From Cryptomeria japonica (Eukaryota; Streptophyta; Pinopsida; Cupressales; Cupressaceae): a DNA stretch of 64,000 nt. Position numbers and translations under genes: made by a program. Location: contig NC_081408.1 in the NCBI RefSeq assembly GCF_030272615.1, positions 623,098,383 to 623,162,382 of the forward strand. Reading direction: 5' to 3'. The notes below the pieces were generated by a model. The model was not told where the DNA came from. It worked only from the letters and a program-made list of their open reading frames with translations, and ran no database searches. Positions 22,821-34,750 of this stretch are shown piece by piece (the first letter of the stretch is position 1; each line of letters begins with the position of its first letter).

Positions 22821-23599
22821 ATGATGAAGAAAGAAGGTCCAAATTTTAATAGGGAAAAACACAAAATATGGAGTGATAGGATGAAAATCTATATCAAGAG
22901 TCTAGGAAGTCAATACTGGGAACATGTTGTTACACAATATATTGCACCTAGTGGGACTATGTTTGATGATCAAAAGAAAGAGCAACAAGAAAATAATCAA
23001 GCATTGGAGGCCATTATCATTTCTTTTTCTGATTCAGAGTATGTTGATGTCCATGGTCTGGAGACTTCTTATGATTTGTGGAAGAAACTTGAGGAAATCT
23101 ATAGCGGTGATGAGCATGTGAAGATTGTCAAAAGAGAGAGTCTGATAGGTAAATTTGATGACATGCGGATGGCTAAAGGTGAGAATATTCAATAGTATGG
23201 TCAGAGGATCAAGGAGATAGTTGGTGAGATCAAGAGTGTTGGTGGTAAAGTGGAGGATGCCACAATGCTTAGGAAGGTGTTGAGAACCCTTCTACCCATC
23301 TATGCTATCTGAGTTGCAGCCATTTAGGAACTAAAGTCTATTGATAAAACTAAGGTAATTCTTGACTCCATAATTAGTAAACTTACTGCATTTGAATTAA
23401 ATGGTTATGATGGTAGTGCTCAGAAATCGGAATCTGCATTTAGATCTTCAGTTTCTAACCCACCTGTGAGGAAAAGAAGAGATATTAGTCATGGTTATGA
23501 GTCTAGTCCATTAGAGAAGTTGATGATGAAGATAGTCTGATTGAGCTTGAAGCATTGTTGGCTAAGCGGTTACCCAGAGGTATCAATAAGTATAGAGGT
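22821..23599 (+). pseudogene. gag: Gag of element B, 5' part (interrupted by element A)
   Basis: Starts at ATG 22821. A UBN2-type copia Gag pattern is visible (YDLWKKLEEIYSG; WSDRMKIYIKSL). In-frame stops lie at 23193, 23310 and 23325, all compatible with C-to-T change. A one-base frameshift lies near 23515, after which the Gag linker continues in another frame up to the element A insertion at 23600-23604. The knuckle follows on the far side of A at 29121. Confidence 0.85.
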
Positions 23600-23604
23600 A
23601 AATT
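23600..23604. repeat. Left target-site duplication of element A (AAATT)
   Basis: Matches 29109-29113 exactly. Confidence 0.95.
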
Positions 23605-24736
23605 TGTTAGGAACCGGGAAGGACAACTAAGAGGGGGGGGTGAATAAGTTATGAACTAGTTATCAATAAATTATAATCCAAATAAAATTAATCCAACTTA
23701 AAACTTAGTGCTAGTAAACCAAACTTAAATGTCGGTGAGATAGATTAATAGTTATAGCAGTACCGGTGTAACTTAATACATGAAACAGAAATAGAAACAA
23801 CATCCATAACACATGACACATAGATTTTGACATGGAAACCCTATAAGGGAAAAAACCACGGTGGGAAACCTTACCCACAATCAGATGATACTACTGCAAA
23901 TAGTAAGTGTATGCAAATGAGGTCTGCACATGTAGAAAGGCCAACCGCCTAGAGCTCACTACTCAATTACAAAATAGGAGTCACACTGACTACAATTGGA
24001 TGGTTAAATCCAATAACACTATACCACCTCAGAATAAAATCTGCAATGCTGAATTCAGTATCGGTTTAAGCTTTGAACATATTTGTAAAACACCTTCATA
24101 ACCTTTCCTTCAACCTTCAGATAATGTCTAAGTGATTCGCAGAAGGATCTTCTTATTTTTTCTCTTCAATATTCAAACACACTCATCATGATCAATCTTC
24201 AATAAGAGCTTAAAATCATATATATAAAACCTAAGACCTATACACGAGGTCGGCTCACTAAAGATATTATAATAAAATCAATTACAAATAAGTCTTGATG
24301 TGATACAATCAGCGTCAATACAATATCCAATCAATAAACCATTTCCAAGACGTGTCGTGCTGATCTGGAATAGATATCATGTACCAGTCCATAACCTAGA
24401 CCTATCTACCAGTAAAGGCAAATCTGTCAACCCGATTAGACCAATAAGCAAAACAACAAATCCAAACATCCAATCCATGTCTTCAACATAACCAAATGAT
24501 CTCCAGATGATAACAAGTCATCATCACTACGGGTGAACAATATATCCTATTGGTGAACATATACCGGTGACTGTGCATAAGCCACTAACCATGTTGGTGA
24601 ACACAATATGTCAGTTCAACAATAAACCATTATAACCATAGTGCCAAGTCAACAATGTAGACTTCCAAGAAGATAAGTGTTGACATCAATGACAAAACCA
24701 ATGCAACACATGATAAAGTCATCCATAATACCAACA
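23605..24736 (-). repeat. 3' LTR of element A (element orientation)
   Basis: 1132 bp, TGTTAGG...CCAACA as read on the plus strand. It aligns with 27989-29108. It contains about 15 bp near 24245 (CGAGGTCGGCTCACT) that is absent from the other LTR. Confidence 0.93.
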
Positions 24737-25066
24737 ATCTCCCCCTTTGGCATTGATGGCAACACTAGATGGAAAAACATCTAAGTGCCAAAAACAAAAT
24801 GCCAATAACCAATAAACCAACAATCTCCCAAAATAGATCAATACAAAGTTCTGTGCCAAAACATAAACCAAAAATACATCTCTCCTCAAAGTGCAAAGTT
24901 TTTCCATAGGTATCTCTCCCCCTTTGACATCAAATGCCAAAGTAGTTAAGAATCAAAACATAACATTTGAAGCTAACTACTCCCCCTGAGAAGTAGCTCT
25001 CCTTCATCAAAGCCAGAATTTTTTTTTTCTATTATTCCCTGTCGGTTTGGTGCCAATCTTCATCTT

Positions 25067-25459
25067 TCAAGTCTTTGTCGGTGGGGAAATTACCCCAAGC
25101 TTCTCTTTGAGATATTCAAATGTTTCCTTAGGAAAAGGCTTTGTAAAGATATCTGCAATTTTCTCTTTAGTATTCACATAAACCAATCTCACTTCATTTG
25201 CTTCACCATTCTCTTTTAGAAAATTATACTTAATAGAAACATGCTTTGTCTTAGAGTGAAATACTAGATTCTTTGATATATCAATTGTTGTTGAATTATC
25301 ACAATATATAGTTATCAGTTCTTTGCATTTTACTTTTATATCCTTCAACATTTTCTTGATCCATAATACCTGAGTACAATTAGTTGTTGTTGCAACATAT
25401 TCTGATTCTGCTGTAGATAATGATGTACAAGTCTGCTTCTTGTTGATCCATGAAATCAA
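25067..25459 (-). pseudogene. RNase H end of element A pol
   Basis: 130 codons with the copia RNase H signature: STAESEYVA, TIYCDNSTTIDIS, SKTKHVSIKYNFL and the terminal ADIFTKPFPKETFEYL. It ends at the natural pol stop, just before the 3' non-coding part. Confidence 0.92.
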
Positions 25460-25561
25460 TCTTCTGCCAAGAAAGAATGCACTGCCAGTGGTACTCTTTC
25501 TGTCATCTACGTCTCCTGCCCAATTTGCATCTGTGTATGTACATAAATCAAAATGTTCATC

Positions 25562-26276
25562 CTAAGGATACCATAAACCAAGATTTGTTGTGCCTTGTAG
25601 GTACCAGAAAATCCTTTTAATTGTTGATTCATGATTTTCTTTAGGATTGCTTTGAAATCTTGAAACAATACATACTGCATTCATTATATCAGGTCTGGTT
25701 TGTGTCAAATACAGTAATCCTCCAATCATAAATTTGTACCTTGTCGGATTAATAGGAGCTGAATCATCCTTCAATGTCAATTTATTAGTTGTAGTTATAC
25801 GAGTGCTTACTAGTTTGGATTTTTACATACCAAATTTCTTCAAAAGTTCCTTCAATTATTTTGTTTGACATTATAATATACCTTTATTTGTTTGTGAAAT
25901 CTGCAAACCTAGAAATTTGTTTCTCTCCAATCATAGACATTTCAAATTCTTCTTGCATCTTGCTAGCAAAGTCATTACATAACTTTTCTTTGCATCCAAA
26001 AATGATATCATCCACAAATACTTCAATAACCAAAATATCATCATTGGTAACTTTGTAATATAAATTACTGTCAGCATTACCTTTAGTGTAACCTAGCTTT
26101 AAAAGATATTTATCCAATCTAGCATACCAATCTCTGGGAGCTTGCTTTAATCCATATAAAGCTTTCCTTAACCTACTAACCATATCCTTGTCATTTGTCA
26201 AAGAAAATCCATCATGTTGTTCAATGTAAACTTCCTCCTCAAGATCTCCATTCAAAAATGCACTTTTTACATCCAT
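25562..26276 (-). pseudogene. pol: Reverse transcriptase of element A
   Basis: Two blocks in different frames (25884-26276 and 25562-25780). The first has [33 protein letters not shown] and an intact palm motif FVDDIIFG. The second has TRPDIMNAV and RYLQGT-like sequence (YLQGTTNLGLWYP). A frameshift lies between 25780 and 25884. Upstream sequence to about 26500 holds the RT N-terminus ([11 protein letters not shown] type) with stops. Confidence 0.9.
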
Positions 26277-26687
26277 CTGATAAATTGTATAGTTTTTATG
26301 AGCTGCAAATGCAAGAAATAGTCTAACTATCTCAATTCTGGCTACCGGTGCAAGTGTTTCATTATAATCAATTCCTTCTTTCTGTGAATAACCTTTACAA
26401 ACTAATCTTGCTTTGTTTCTGATTACTTCACCATCCTCATTAAGTTTATTTCTATATACCCATTTAGTTCCAATTACATTCTTGTCTTTAGGTCGGGGAA
26501 CTAATGTCCAAGTATTATTGTTTTCAATTTGTTCTAATTCTTCTTCTATTTCTTTTATCTAATGTTTATCTTGACATGCTTCAATAAAAGATGATGGTTC
26601 AACTTGACAAATTAAACATACCTCTTCATTTTCCAATCTTCCTCTAGTCATAACAACTTGATTTTTATTTCAAATTATCCAATTCTC

Positions 26688-27769
26688 TCAATGATTCAAT
26701 CTTACATACCTGGGGTTATTATGATTTCCAGTTACATGTTGTTGTTCTTCAATCCCAGTTGAGTTTTCTGATGATGTCGGTGTGACTGGATCTACATTTT
26801 GTACTGGTACAATATGTGCTGGTTCATTTATAATCATTTCAACTGCCGGTTCTACAGATCTTGAATCTCCTCTAAAATGTTCATCTATCTTCACATTAGT
26901 ACTCTCAACGATTTTCTGCAATCTTTTATTATAACATCTATATGCCTTGCTTCTAGATGAATAACCAATAAATATTCCTTCATCACTTCTACGGTCAAAT
27001 TTACCAATACACTCATCTCTTCTAATATAACATTTGCTTCCAAATATTCTGAAGTATTTAGGAGTATGACCAAACCATAGTTCATAAGGGGTCTTACAGG
27101 TTTCACTTTTCATGTGAACTCTATTGAAAGTATAAACTATTATATTCACTGCTTCTCTCCAATACACATGAGGTAGATTTGCTTCCATCAACATGGTTCT
27201 TGTTGCATCCAAAATAGTTTTGTTCTTCCTTTCCACAACTCTATTCTGCGGGGGTGTCTGGGGTGCTTCTAGTTGTCTTTTGATTCCATTCACTTCACAG
27301 AATGCATTAAATTCTCTAGATGTAAATTATCTAGATGCAAATTCTCCTCCTTGATCAAATATCAAACATTTGATTTTCTTACCGGTTTCATTCTCTACCA
27401 TTGTCTTGTATATCTTGAATTTTCCAAAGCTTCTGATTTCTCCTTGAGAAAGGTAACCCAACATATTCTAGAATAATCATCAATTATTAGCATAAAGTAT
27501 ATATCTCCCTAAAGACTTCTTGTTCTTGTTGGACCACATAAATCAGTATGAATTAAATCAAGATTATTATTCGATTTCTCAGTAATCCTCTTAAATGTTG
27601 TTCTAACTTGCTTTCTCATTTGACATTCCTTACATATCAGATTATGAGGTTTCACAATCTTAGGTAAATCCCTTACTACCTCAGTTGAACTGATCTTTAC
27701 AATGCAATCAAAATTCACATGACAGAGTCTTTTATGCCATAACCAACTTTCATCAATGTGAGCAATCAA
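26688..27769 (-). pseudogene. GAG-pre-integrase and integrase of element A
   Basis: The 27509-27769 block carries the pre-integrase zinc region (ESWLWHKRLCHVNF, CKECQMRKQ) and the start of the core (LDLIHTDLCGP). The 26688-27293 block, in another frame, carries the rest (QTPPQNRVVERKNKTI, the core Glu region, then TPYELWFGHTPKYFRIFG and FIGYSSRSKAYRC). The middle of the core at 27294-27508 is broken. Confidence 0.9.
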
Positions 27770-27839
27770 ATATGTCTTATCACTGGTATTCTTTGTAACA
27801 TAATCATTCTTTGTAACATCCCATATATCTCTTCCAATT

Positions 27840-27931
27840 CAGTTCGGATGTGTTTGCATTCTGATCTTCCATTTATCATAGTTAGTCCCATCAAGTTTTA
27901 GACTGTCTTTCCTAAAAATATTTGTTGCCAT
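27840..27931 (-). pseudogene. Gag N-terminus of element A, truncated
   Basis: About 30 codons from the ATG at 27931 with a copia Gag start (LKLDGTNYDKWKIRMQT). The sequence then passes within about 60 bp into pre-integrase sequence, so the rest of gag and the protease are deleted. Confidence 0.8.
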
Positions 27932-27974
27932 AGGATCTCCTCAAGCTCTTAGGCTTCTGCAAAAAGAGGACTCG

Positions 27975-27986
27975 GCTTTGATACCA
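27975..27986 (-). other. Primer-binding site of element A
   Basis: On the minus strand TGGTATCAAAGC, one mismatch from the initiator-Met tRNA complement, two bases from the LTR. Confidence 0.85.
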
Positions 27987-27988
27987 AC

Positions 27989-29108
27989 TGTTAGGAACCG
28001 AGAAGGACAACTGAGAGGGGGGGTTAACTAGTTGTGAACCAGTTATCAATAAATTATAATCCAAAGCAAATTAATCCAACTTAAAACTCAGTGCCGGTAA
28101 ATGAAACTTAAATGTCGGTGAGACAGATTAACAGTTATAGCAATACGGGTGTAACTTAATGCATGAAACAGAAAGAGAAATAACATTGACAACACATGAC
28201 ACAAATATTTTCACGTGGAAACCCTGCAAGGGGAAAAACCACGATGGGAAACCTTACCCATAATTATATGATAATGCTGCAGATGGTAAGTGTATACAAA
28301 TAGGGTCTGCACATGCATAAAGGCCAACCGCCTAGAGCTCACTGCTGAATCACAGAATAGGAGTCACACTGACTACAATTGGATGGTTAAATACAATAAC
28401 AATGTACTGCCTCAGAATAGCATCTACAATGTTGGATTCAATATCAGTTTAAGCTCCGAACATGAGTGTCAAACACCTTCATAACCTTTCCTTCAACCTT
28501 CAGATAATGTCAACATGATTCACACAAGGATCTGCTTATTTTCGCTCTTCAATATTCTCACACACTCATCATGATCGATCTTCAATAAGATCTTACAATC
28601 ATATATACAAAACCTAAGACCTATACTAAAGATATTACAATAAAATCAATTACAAATAAGTCTTGAAGCGATACAATATGTCGGCTTCAATACAATATCC
28701 AATCAATAAACCATTTCTAAGATGTGACATGCTGATCTGGAATAGATATCATGTACCGGTCCATAACCTAGATTTATCTATTGGTAAAGGCAAATCTGTC
28801 AACCCGATTAGACCAATAAGAAAAACACTAAATCCGAACATCCAATCCATGTCTTTGACATAACCAAATGATCTCCAGATGATAACAAGTCATCATCATT
28901 GCCAGTGAACAATATATCCTGTTGGTGAACATATACCGGTGACTGTGCATAAGCCACTAACCATGTCAGTGAACACAATATGTCGGTTCAACAATAAACC
29001 AATATAACTATAGTGCCAAATCAACAATGTAGACCTCCAAAAAGATAAGTGTTGACATCAATGACAAAACCAATGCAACACATGATGAAGTCATCCATAA
29101 TACCAACA
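27989..29108 (-). repeat. 5' LTR of element A (element orientation)
   Basis: 1120 bp, aligned with 23605-24736. It is followed by the right TSD AAATT at 29109-29113. Confidence 0.93.
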
Positions 29109-29113
29109 AAATT

Positions 29114-32100
29114 ACCTATGAAGTGTTTTGCATGTAACAAGATTGGACACATGGCAACTAACTGTCCTAATGATGACAATGAGCATAAACATGAGAAGTA
29201 CAAGAAGTACAAAGGAAAAGGAAAAAGAGATTGCCTCATTACAGTTGATGGTGGTATCACTGATGAGGAATCTGAGAGAGATGCTAATGAAGACATTGTC
29301 TTTGTTGCCATTAAAGAGGAGACATCTGATCAGAAGGTATTAGTTTCTTGCATGGATAGTTATGATGAATGGATCATAGATAGTGGTTTTTCACACCACA
29401 TGACCGGTGACCAAAGTAAATTTCTTACCTTGAAGGAATTTGATGGAGGAGTTGTGAGATTTGAAAATGACTCACCCTACATGGTGAAAGGAAAGGGAAC
29501 CATTTCTCTTAATGGAAAGAGCAATGTAGATGATGTTTACTCGGTTGAAGGATTAAAGCACAATATTTTAAGTGTAGCTCAACTCAATGACAAAGGTTAT
29601 CCATTGAAATTTAAGAATGGAATGTGCAAAATCTATGGGAGAAAAGGTGAACTGATTGCAACCAGAAAGCAAACAAAAGGTAACCTGTTTCACCTGAATC
29701 CTAAAGTCAACAACTGTTTAATTGCTAAAGTAGATGATAGTTGGCTTTGGCATCAAATATTTTGTCATATAAATTTTGATAACATTGTCAAAGTCTGTAA
29801 GTCCAAGTCAGTAAGAGGTTTGCCTCAGTTGGACAAACCGGTGAATGCTCTGTTTAAGGAATGTCAGTTAGGGAAGATGACATCCTCAACTTTTAAGCAC
29901 AAATCTTTCTCAGTAGAACATTTGTTAGATTTGGTTCATACAGATCTCTGTGGACCAATAAAGACTAAAAGTATTCAAAGTGATAGATATTTTATGATCT
30001 TCATTGATGATTGCTCAAGAATGATGTGGGTCACATTCTTGAAGGACAAAACAAAAGCCTTTAGTAAGTTCAAGGCATTCAAGGCCTTATCTGAAAAGGA
30101 ATGTGGTAAGAAGATAAAGTGTCTGAGGACTGATCAAGGAGGTGAATTTACTTCAGAGGAATTCACTAGATATTGTGAAGACAATAGAATTAAGAGGCAA
30201 CTTTCTACACCTAAGACACCACAACAAAATGTTATTGCAAAGAGGAACAACTGTTCAGTTGTTGAAGCTACTAGAATGATGCTAATACAAGGAGTAGCAA
30301 AAACTTTCTGGAGAGAAGTTGTCAGCACAGTTGTCTATACTATGAACCGGATATTGGTAAAGAGAGATAAGGATAAAAATCCTTATGAATACTAGTATGG
30401 TAGATCACCTAATGTCAGTTATTTTAATTTTTTTGGCAGTAAATGTTTTCTCAAGAGAGGTGACTATGTTAGTAAGTTTGATGCTAAAAGTGATGAAGAC
30501 ATATTTCTTGGTTACTCCACCAGAAGTAAAGCCTACAAATGTTACAACAACCAGACAAAGAGAATCATTGAAAGTGTTGATATCTGAGTAGATGAGTATC
30601 CTGAAGCTTCATGAGAAACCAGTGAGGAGAAAAGGGAAGATGAACCTTACATTATGATTTTGGAACCAGAACCAGAGAAACAAGAAGCTGATGAAGTGAA
30701 TGTTGTAGTACCAATTCAACCGGAACGGGTAGATTCTGCAGAAGAAGATGATGATAGTGAGGAAGAAGAACCTGAAGATAATGATCATGTTATTCCAAGT
30801 TATGTGAGACCCAATCATAATCCTGACCAGATTATTTGAGATAAAGATCTTGGAGTGTTAACCAAAAGAAGAATTAGAGAGAATTCTTGCATGATCTCGA
30901 TTATTGAGCCTAGAACTGTTAAGGAAGCATTTGGAGATGATCACTGGATCAAAGCTATGGAAGAGGAGCTTGACCAAATTGAGAAGAACAATACATGGAC
31001 CCTAGTACCTAGACCAGTGAATAAAAATGTGATAGGTACTAAATGGGTATTCAGGAATAAACTGAATGAAGATGGAGTAGTAGTCAAAAACAAAGCTAGA
31101 TTGGTATGCAAATGTTATGCATAGGAAGAAGGAGAAGACTATGGTGAGACATTTGCACTAGTTGCTAGATTGGAAGGTGTTAGGACTCTACTTGCATTTG
31201 CAACATATAGGAGATTCAAAGTATATCAAATGGATGTGAAGTCGGTATTTCTAAATGGAATACTGGAAGAGAAAGTGTACATTGAACAACCAGATGGTTA
31301 TGCTTTAACTAATGCAAAGGTTATGGTGTGTAAACTACACAAGGCACTATATGGTTTGAACCAATCAGCGAGAGCATGGTATGAAAGACTACATTCATAC
31401 CTAATGAAGATAGGGTTTTAGAGAACCAATGAAGACAACAATATATATCTCAAGATTGAAGGAGATAAGATACTGGTTAGTGAAGTGTTTGTAGATTATA
31501 TCATATTTGGAGGCAATGATGAGGTGAGTGATGACTTTGCAAATGAGATGAAAAGTGAATTTGAAATGTCTCTGGTAGGAGAGATAAAATTCTTCATAGC
31601 TTTGCAAATTCAGCAGATGAAGAGTGGTATTTTTGTCACGCAGTCCAAATATGTGAAAGAGGTATTGAAGACATTTGGAATGAGTGACTCTAAACCAGTT
31701 GGGACACCAATGGTTATAGGTTGTAAACTATCTAAGGAGGAGGATGTTTCATCTATTGATGAAAAGGAGTACAAATCAATCATAGGGAAACTGCATTATG
31801 TTGTTCATAGCAGACCAGATATTGCTCATGCAGTTGGATTAGTTGCTAGATTTCAAAAGAACCCAAAGGAGACACACATGATTGCAACTAAAAGGATATT
31901 CAGATATTTGAAAGCTACTATAGATTATGGATTATGGTATCCATATGTAGGTAACTTTAATTTGAAGGTCTATACAGATTTAGACTGGGCATGAAATGTT
32001 GATGACAAGAAAAGCACAACCGGTGGTGAATTCTTTCTTGGAGGAAGACTTGTATCTTGGAGCAACAATAAGCAGAGCTGTATATCATAGTCCACTGTTG

Positions 32101-32441
32101 AAGCTGAATATGTTGCAGCGTATATGAATTGTACACAAGTAATCTGGATGAAACACATTTTGGAAGGATTCAAGTTGAATATTACATAACCGGTAGAGAT
32201 TTTATGTGATAACACCAGTGCAATAAATATTTCAAAGAACCCAGTGTTGCATTCTAGAACCAAGCATATTGAGATGAAATATCATTTCTTGAGGGAGAAA
32301 GTGTAGAGTAAAGATGTATTATTGGAGCATGTATCTACTAAGGAGTAGCTTGCAGATATCTTTACTAAACCTCTGCCTAAGACTACTTTTGAGTATCTTA
32401 GAGGTCGGCTAGGGGTTGTGCCCCTACATGAGGTCATTTGA
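29114..32441 (+). pseudogene. pol: Gag knuckle and Pol of element B
   Basis: One continuous frame from the A insertion site to the TGA at 32439. It holds the Gag knuckle CFACNKIGHMATNC, protease (WIIDSG near 29371), pre-integrase (SWLWHQIFCHINF), integrase (DLVHTDLCGP, FIDDCSRMMWV, RTDQGGEF, TPQQN), RT ([24 protein letters not shown]) and RNase H (VEAEYVAA; ADIFTKPLPK). At least ten in-frame stops (for example 30393, 30585, 30612, 30837, 31122, 31419, 31992) interrupt it but no frameshift was seen. The RT palm motif is FVDYIIF in place of YVDDIIF, so one catalytic Asp is lost. Confidence 0.93.
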
Positions 32442-32826
32442 GAAGATGTGGAATACATCACTCCTGGAGCTAATTGAAGGATCTTGAAGCAGGATGGGTG
32501 TAGAGTGGAGTTACTCCACAAGGGAAGCGTCAAGTTGCAGATTGTTGATGCAAAAAAGTGAAGTATGACACTGCATGTTTTACTTTCACTTTGGCATTGT
32601 TGTCAAAGGGAAAGAAGAACTATATGATTATGGAGAAGAATTGTAGAATTCTATGATGGATAGAGAGGTTGACAATAGCCAGTTAGCCAGTTACCAGTTG
32701 AAGACATGGAGACTCAATTGAAGGAGAGTACATGGTAAAATGTAAACCAGGATTCCTATACCTGTGTATGTTAATTACTCTCAATCATCATAATCAAGGG
32801 TATTGATATTTGTATTGTCATCAATG

Positions 32827-32840
32827 CCAAAGGGGGATAT
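32827..32840 (+). other. Polypurine tract of element B
   Basis: CCAAAGGGGGATAT directly precedes the 3' LTR. It is the expected plus-strand primer site. Confidence 0.8.
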
Positions 32841-34234
32841 TGTTGGTATTTGATTAAAGATTGCATTGATGAACTATTGTGTTGTCATTGATGTCAATTG
32901 TAACCGGTAATGATGTTGTTTTGCAACTAGTAGGTGTGCAAGTGAAGGAAACCGGTATTACTTAAGAAGTAGTGACATCAACCGGTAACCCTACCTGTTG
33001 ATGTGCCAAACCCTAACCGATGGAGCTTGGTGAATCGGTTGTATTGGTTTATGATCAAATAGTGAACGACAATGATTATGCCACATATGCATGTTGTATG
33101 TGATAAGTTTCAAGTGGTTTTTGGCGAGTACGGATAACAGTTTTATCTTGGGAATGAGCAAGTACATTGCATGAAGAGGAAACCGTGTGATGAGTTATTG
33201 GAATCGATCAAGTGGTGATCAAGGAATGGTCAAGGTTGTCTTGAATAGTGTGAAATGATTTCTATGTAATCCAACTGTCATACTTGAACTGATTTATTTG
33301 TAATCTCTATAAGATCTTAGGTTTGTGATGTGTTATCGACTTGTTGTTTTTCTTATAAAGTTGATGAGTTGTTTTGTTGTGTTGTTGGCAATTTTGGTAA
33401 AGTGTTAGTGTGATTGATTGTTGAACCAGAAGGAGTATCTGCAATATGTGTGAAGGCACATGAAAATGATCTGATCAAGCAAAGTTGTGCTATTTAGCAG
33501 ATCAACAAACCCCTATTGTTCTCTAACAATTACAACAGTTAAATCCCTTAATCGAGTAAGCTTTAAAAGGCTTAGTGATATCTAAATCCTCTAACCAGGT
33601 GATCCATTAGCTTGGATTTCAAATCCTCTATCGAGGTTACTCCTAATAGGGTATTGTTTCTAACAGAGCATTATAGTCAATCCCTTAACCAGGTGGTCCC
33701 TAACAGGATCTATTCCTAACAAGAATTTTTGTAAAAGCGTTAATAGGCTTGGCTCCTAACAGGGCAAACTTCAGAGGAGTTCAAAATACTTGTGGGTATT
33801 CATCCCCACCATGGTTTTTCCCATTTGGGTTTCCACGTCAAAATCATTGTGTCAAGTGGTGAATGGTTTTTGTTGTTATGTTTGATATGGTTAAATTTCT
33901 TAACTATTAAATCCACTTAGATATGATAAGATGACCGACAGTAATCTGAAATGTGCTTTTACTATTGTTAGTAAAGTATTTTGATGTTTTAGTTAAATGG
34001 TTTGGAAGTTTTAGAGCTATTGTACTGTTATTTTGATATGCCAATCAAAATGGTAAACTATCAATGTTATTGAAGTTTGTAGTTTAGTGTTTGAACTAGT
34101 TAGTTCTGAGATTGACTTGTGAGATTGTTTTAGAGGTTATTGAAAGTTTAGTTAGTTTTCTATCTACTGATTCACACCCCCCCTCCCGCCTTCTCAGTAG
34201 TTGTCTGGATCCTTATTGATTCATCATACCATCA
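32841..34234 (+). repeat. 3' LTR of element B
   Basis: 1394 bp, TGTTGGTATT...CATACCATCA. Better preserved than the 5' LTR at its terminus. It contains the CCC/GGG and GTGG/CCAC dyad at about 33810-33836 that is shared with the A and C LTRs. Confidence 0.92.
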
Positions 34235-34750
34235 ACATCGAGGTGCTATATACAGATCATCTAGTTGTTGTCACCTAATAGTTGTAGCAGTCAAAATCTC
34301 TTAACCGGGTAGGTCCTACAGGCCTGATTGTATAAATCCCTTTATCGGGTAGCTCAACACTTGAGTTTAAATCCTCCAACAAGGTTACTCCTAATAGGGT
34401 AATGCTTCTAACAGAGCTATGTTGTAAATCCCCTCACCGGGTGACTCCTAACAGGGTCTTCTCTTAACTGAGCATGTTTGTAAGACCTTAACCGGTCAAA
34501 TATTTCTATTATGTAGATAGTGAATCTTGTGGGTACTTACTCTCACCGTGGTTTTTCCCATTTGGGTTTCCACGTATAAATCATTGTGTTATGTGGTGCA
34601 TGATATATTGAATGTTATCTTATGTAATTATTTTCATTACATGCTTATTAAGATTTAATTTATTTAAAGTGGTGATCAGATTTGTGTTGTTGTTTTTTCT
34701 TGCATTGATTCACCCTCCCCCCCCCCTCTCAGTGCCTTATAAGTTTATCA
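34235..34750 (+). repeat. 3' LTR of element C, right part
   Basis: Resumes after element B. It shares with the A and B LTRs the repeated ACCGGGT/TAACAGGGT blocks, the GTGGTTTTTCCC...GGGTTTCCACG dyad (34548-34574) and the terminal TTCACCC-C-run-CTCTCAGT. The right end at about 34750 (TTATCA) is a guess. Confidence 0.65.

Larger units (their letters stand above)
23605..29108 (-). mobile_element. Element A: deleted Ty1/copia retrotransposon inside element B
   Basis: Minus-strand copia element with a perfect AAATT TSD. In its own orientation: 5' LTR 27989-29108, primer site 27975-27986, start of gag at 27931, then directly GAG-pre-integrase, integrase, RT and RNase H, a purine tract (24737-24750) and 3' LTR 23605-24736. 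Most of gag and all of the protease are deleted, leaving about 3.25 kb between LTRs. The remaining pol blocks contain at least two frame changes as well as stops. Confidence 0.93.
21345..34234 (+). mobile_element. Element B: Ty1/copia retrotransposon, split by element A
   Basis: LTRs at 21345-22750 and 32841-34234 flank a tRNA-Met-type primer-binding site, gag, protease, integrase, RT, RNase H and a polypurine tract, in copia order (integrase before RT). Element A occupies 23605-29108 inside gag. Removing A and one copy of its TSD rejoins the B reading frame across the junction. B itself sits inside the 3' LTR of C. Its own TSD is not clean: the left flank reads GAACA or ACAT depending on where the mutated 5' LTR end is placed, and the right flank reads ACATC. 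Confidence 0.9.
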
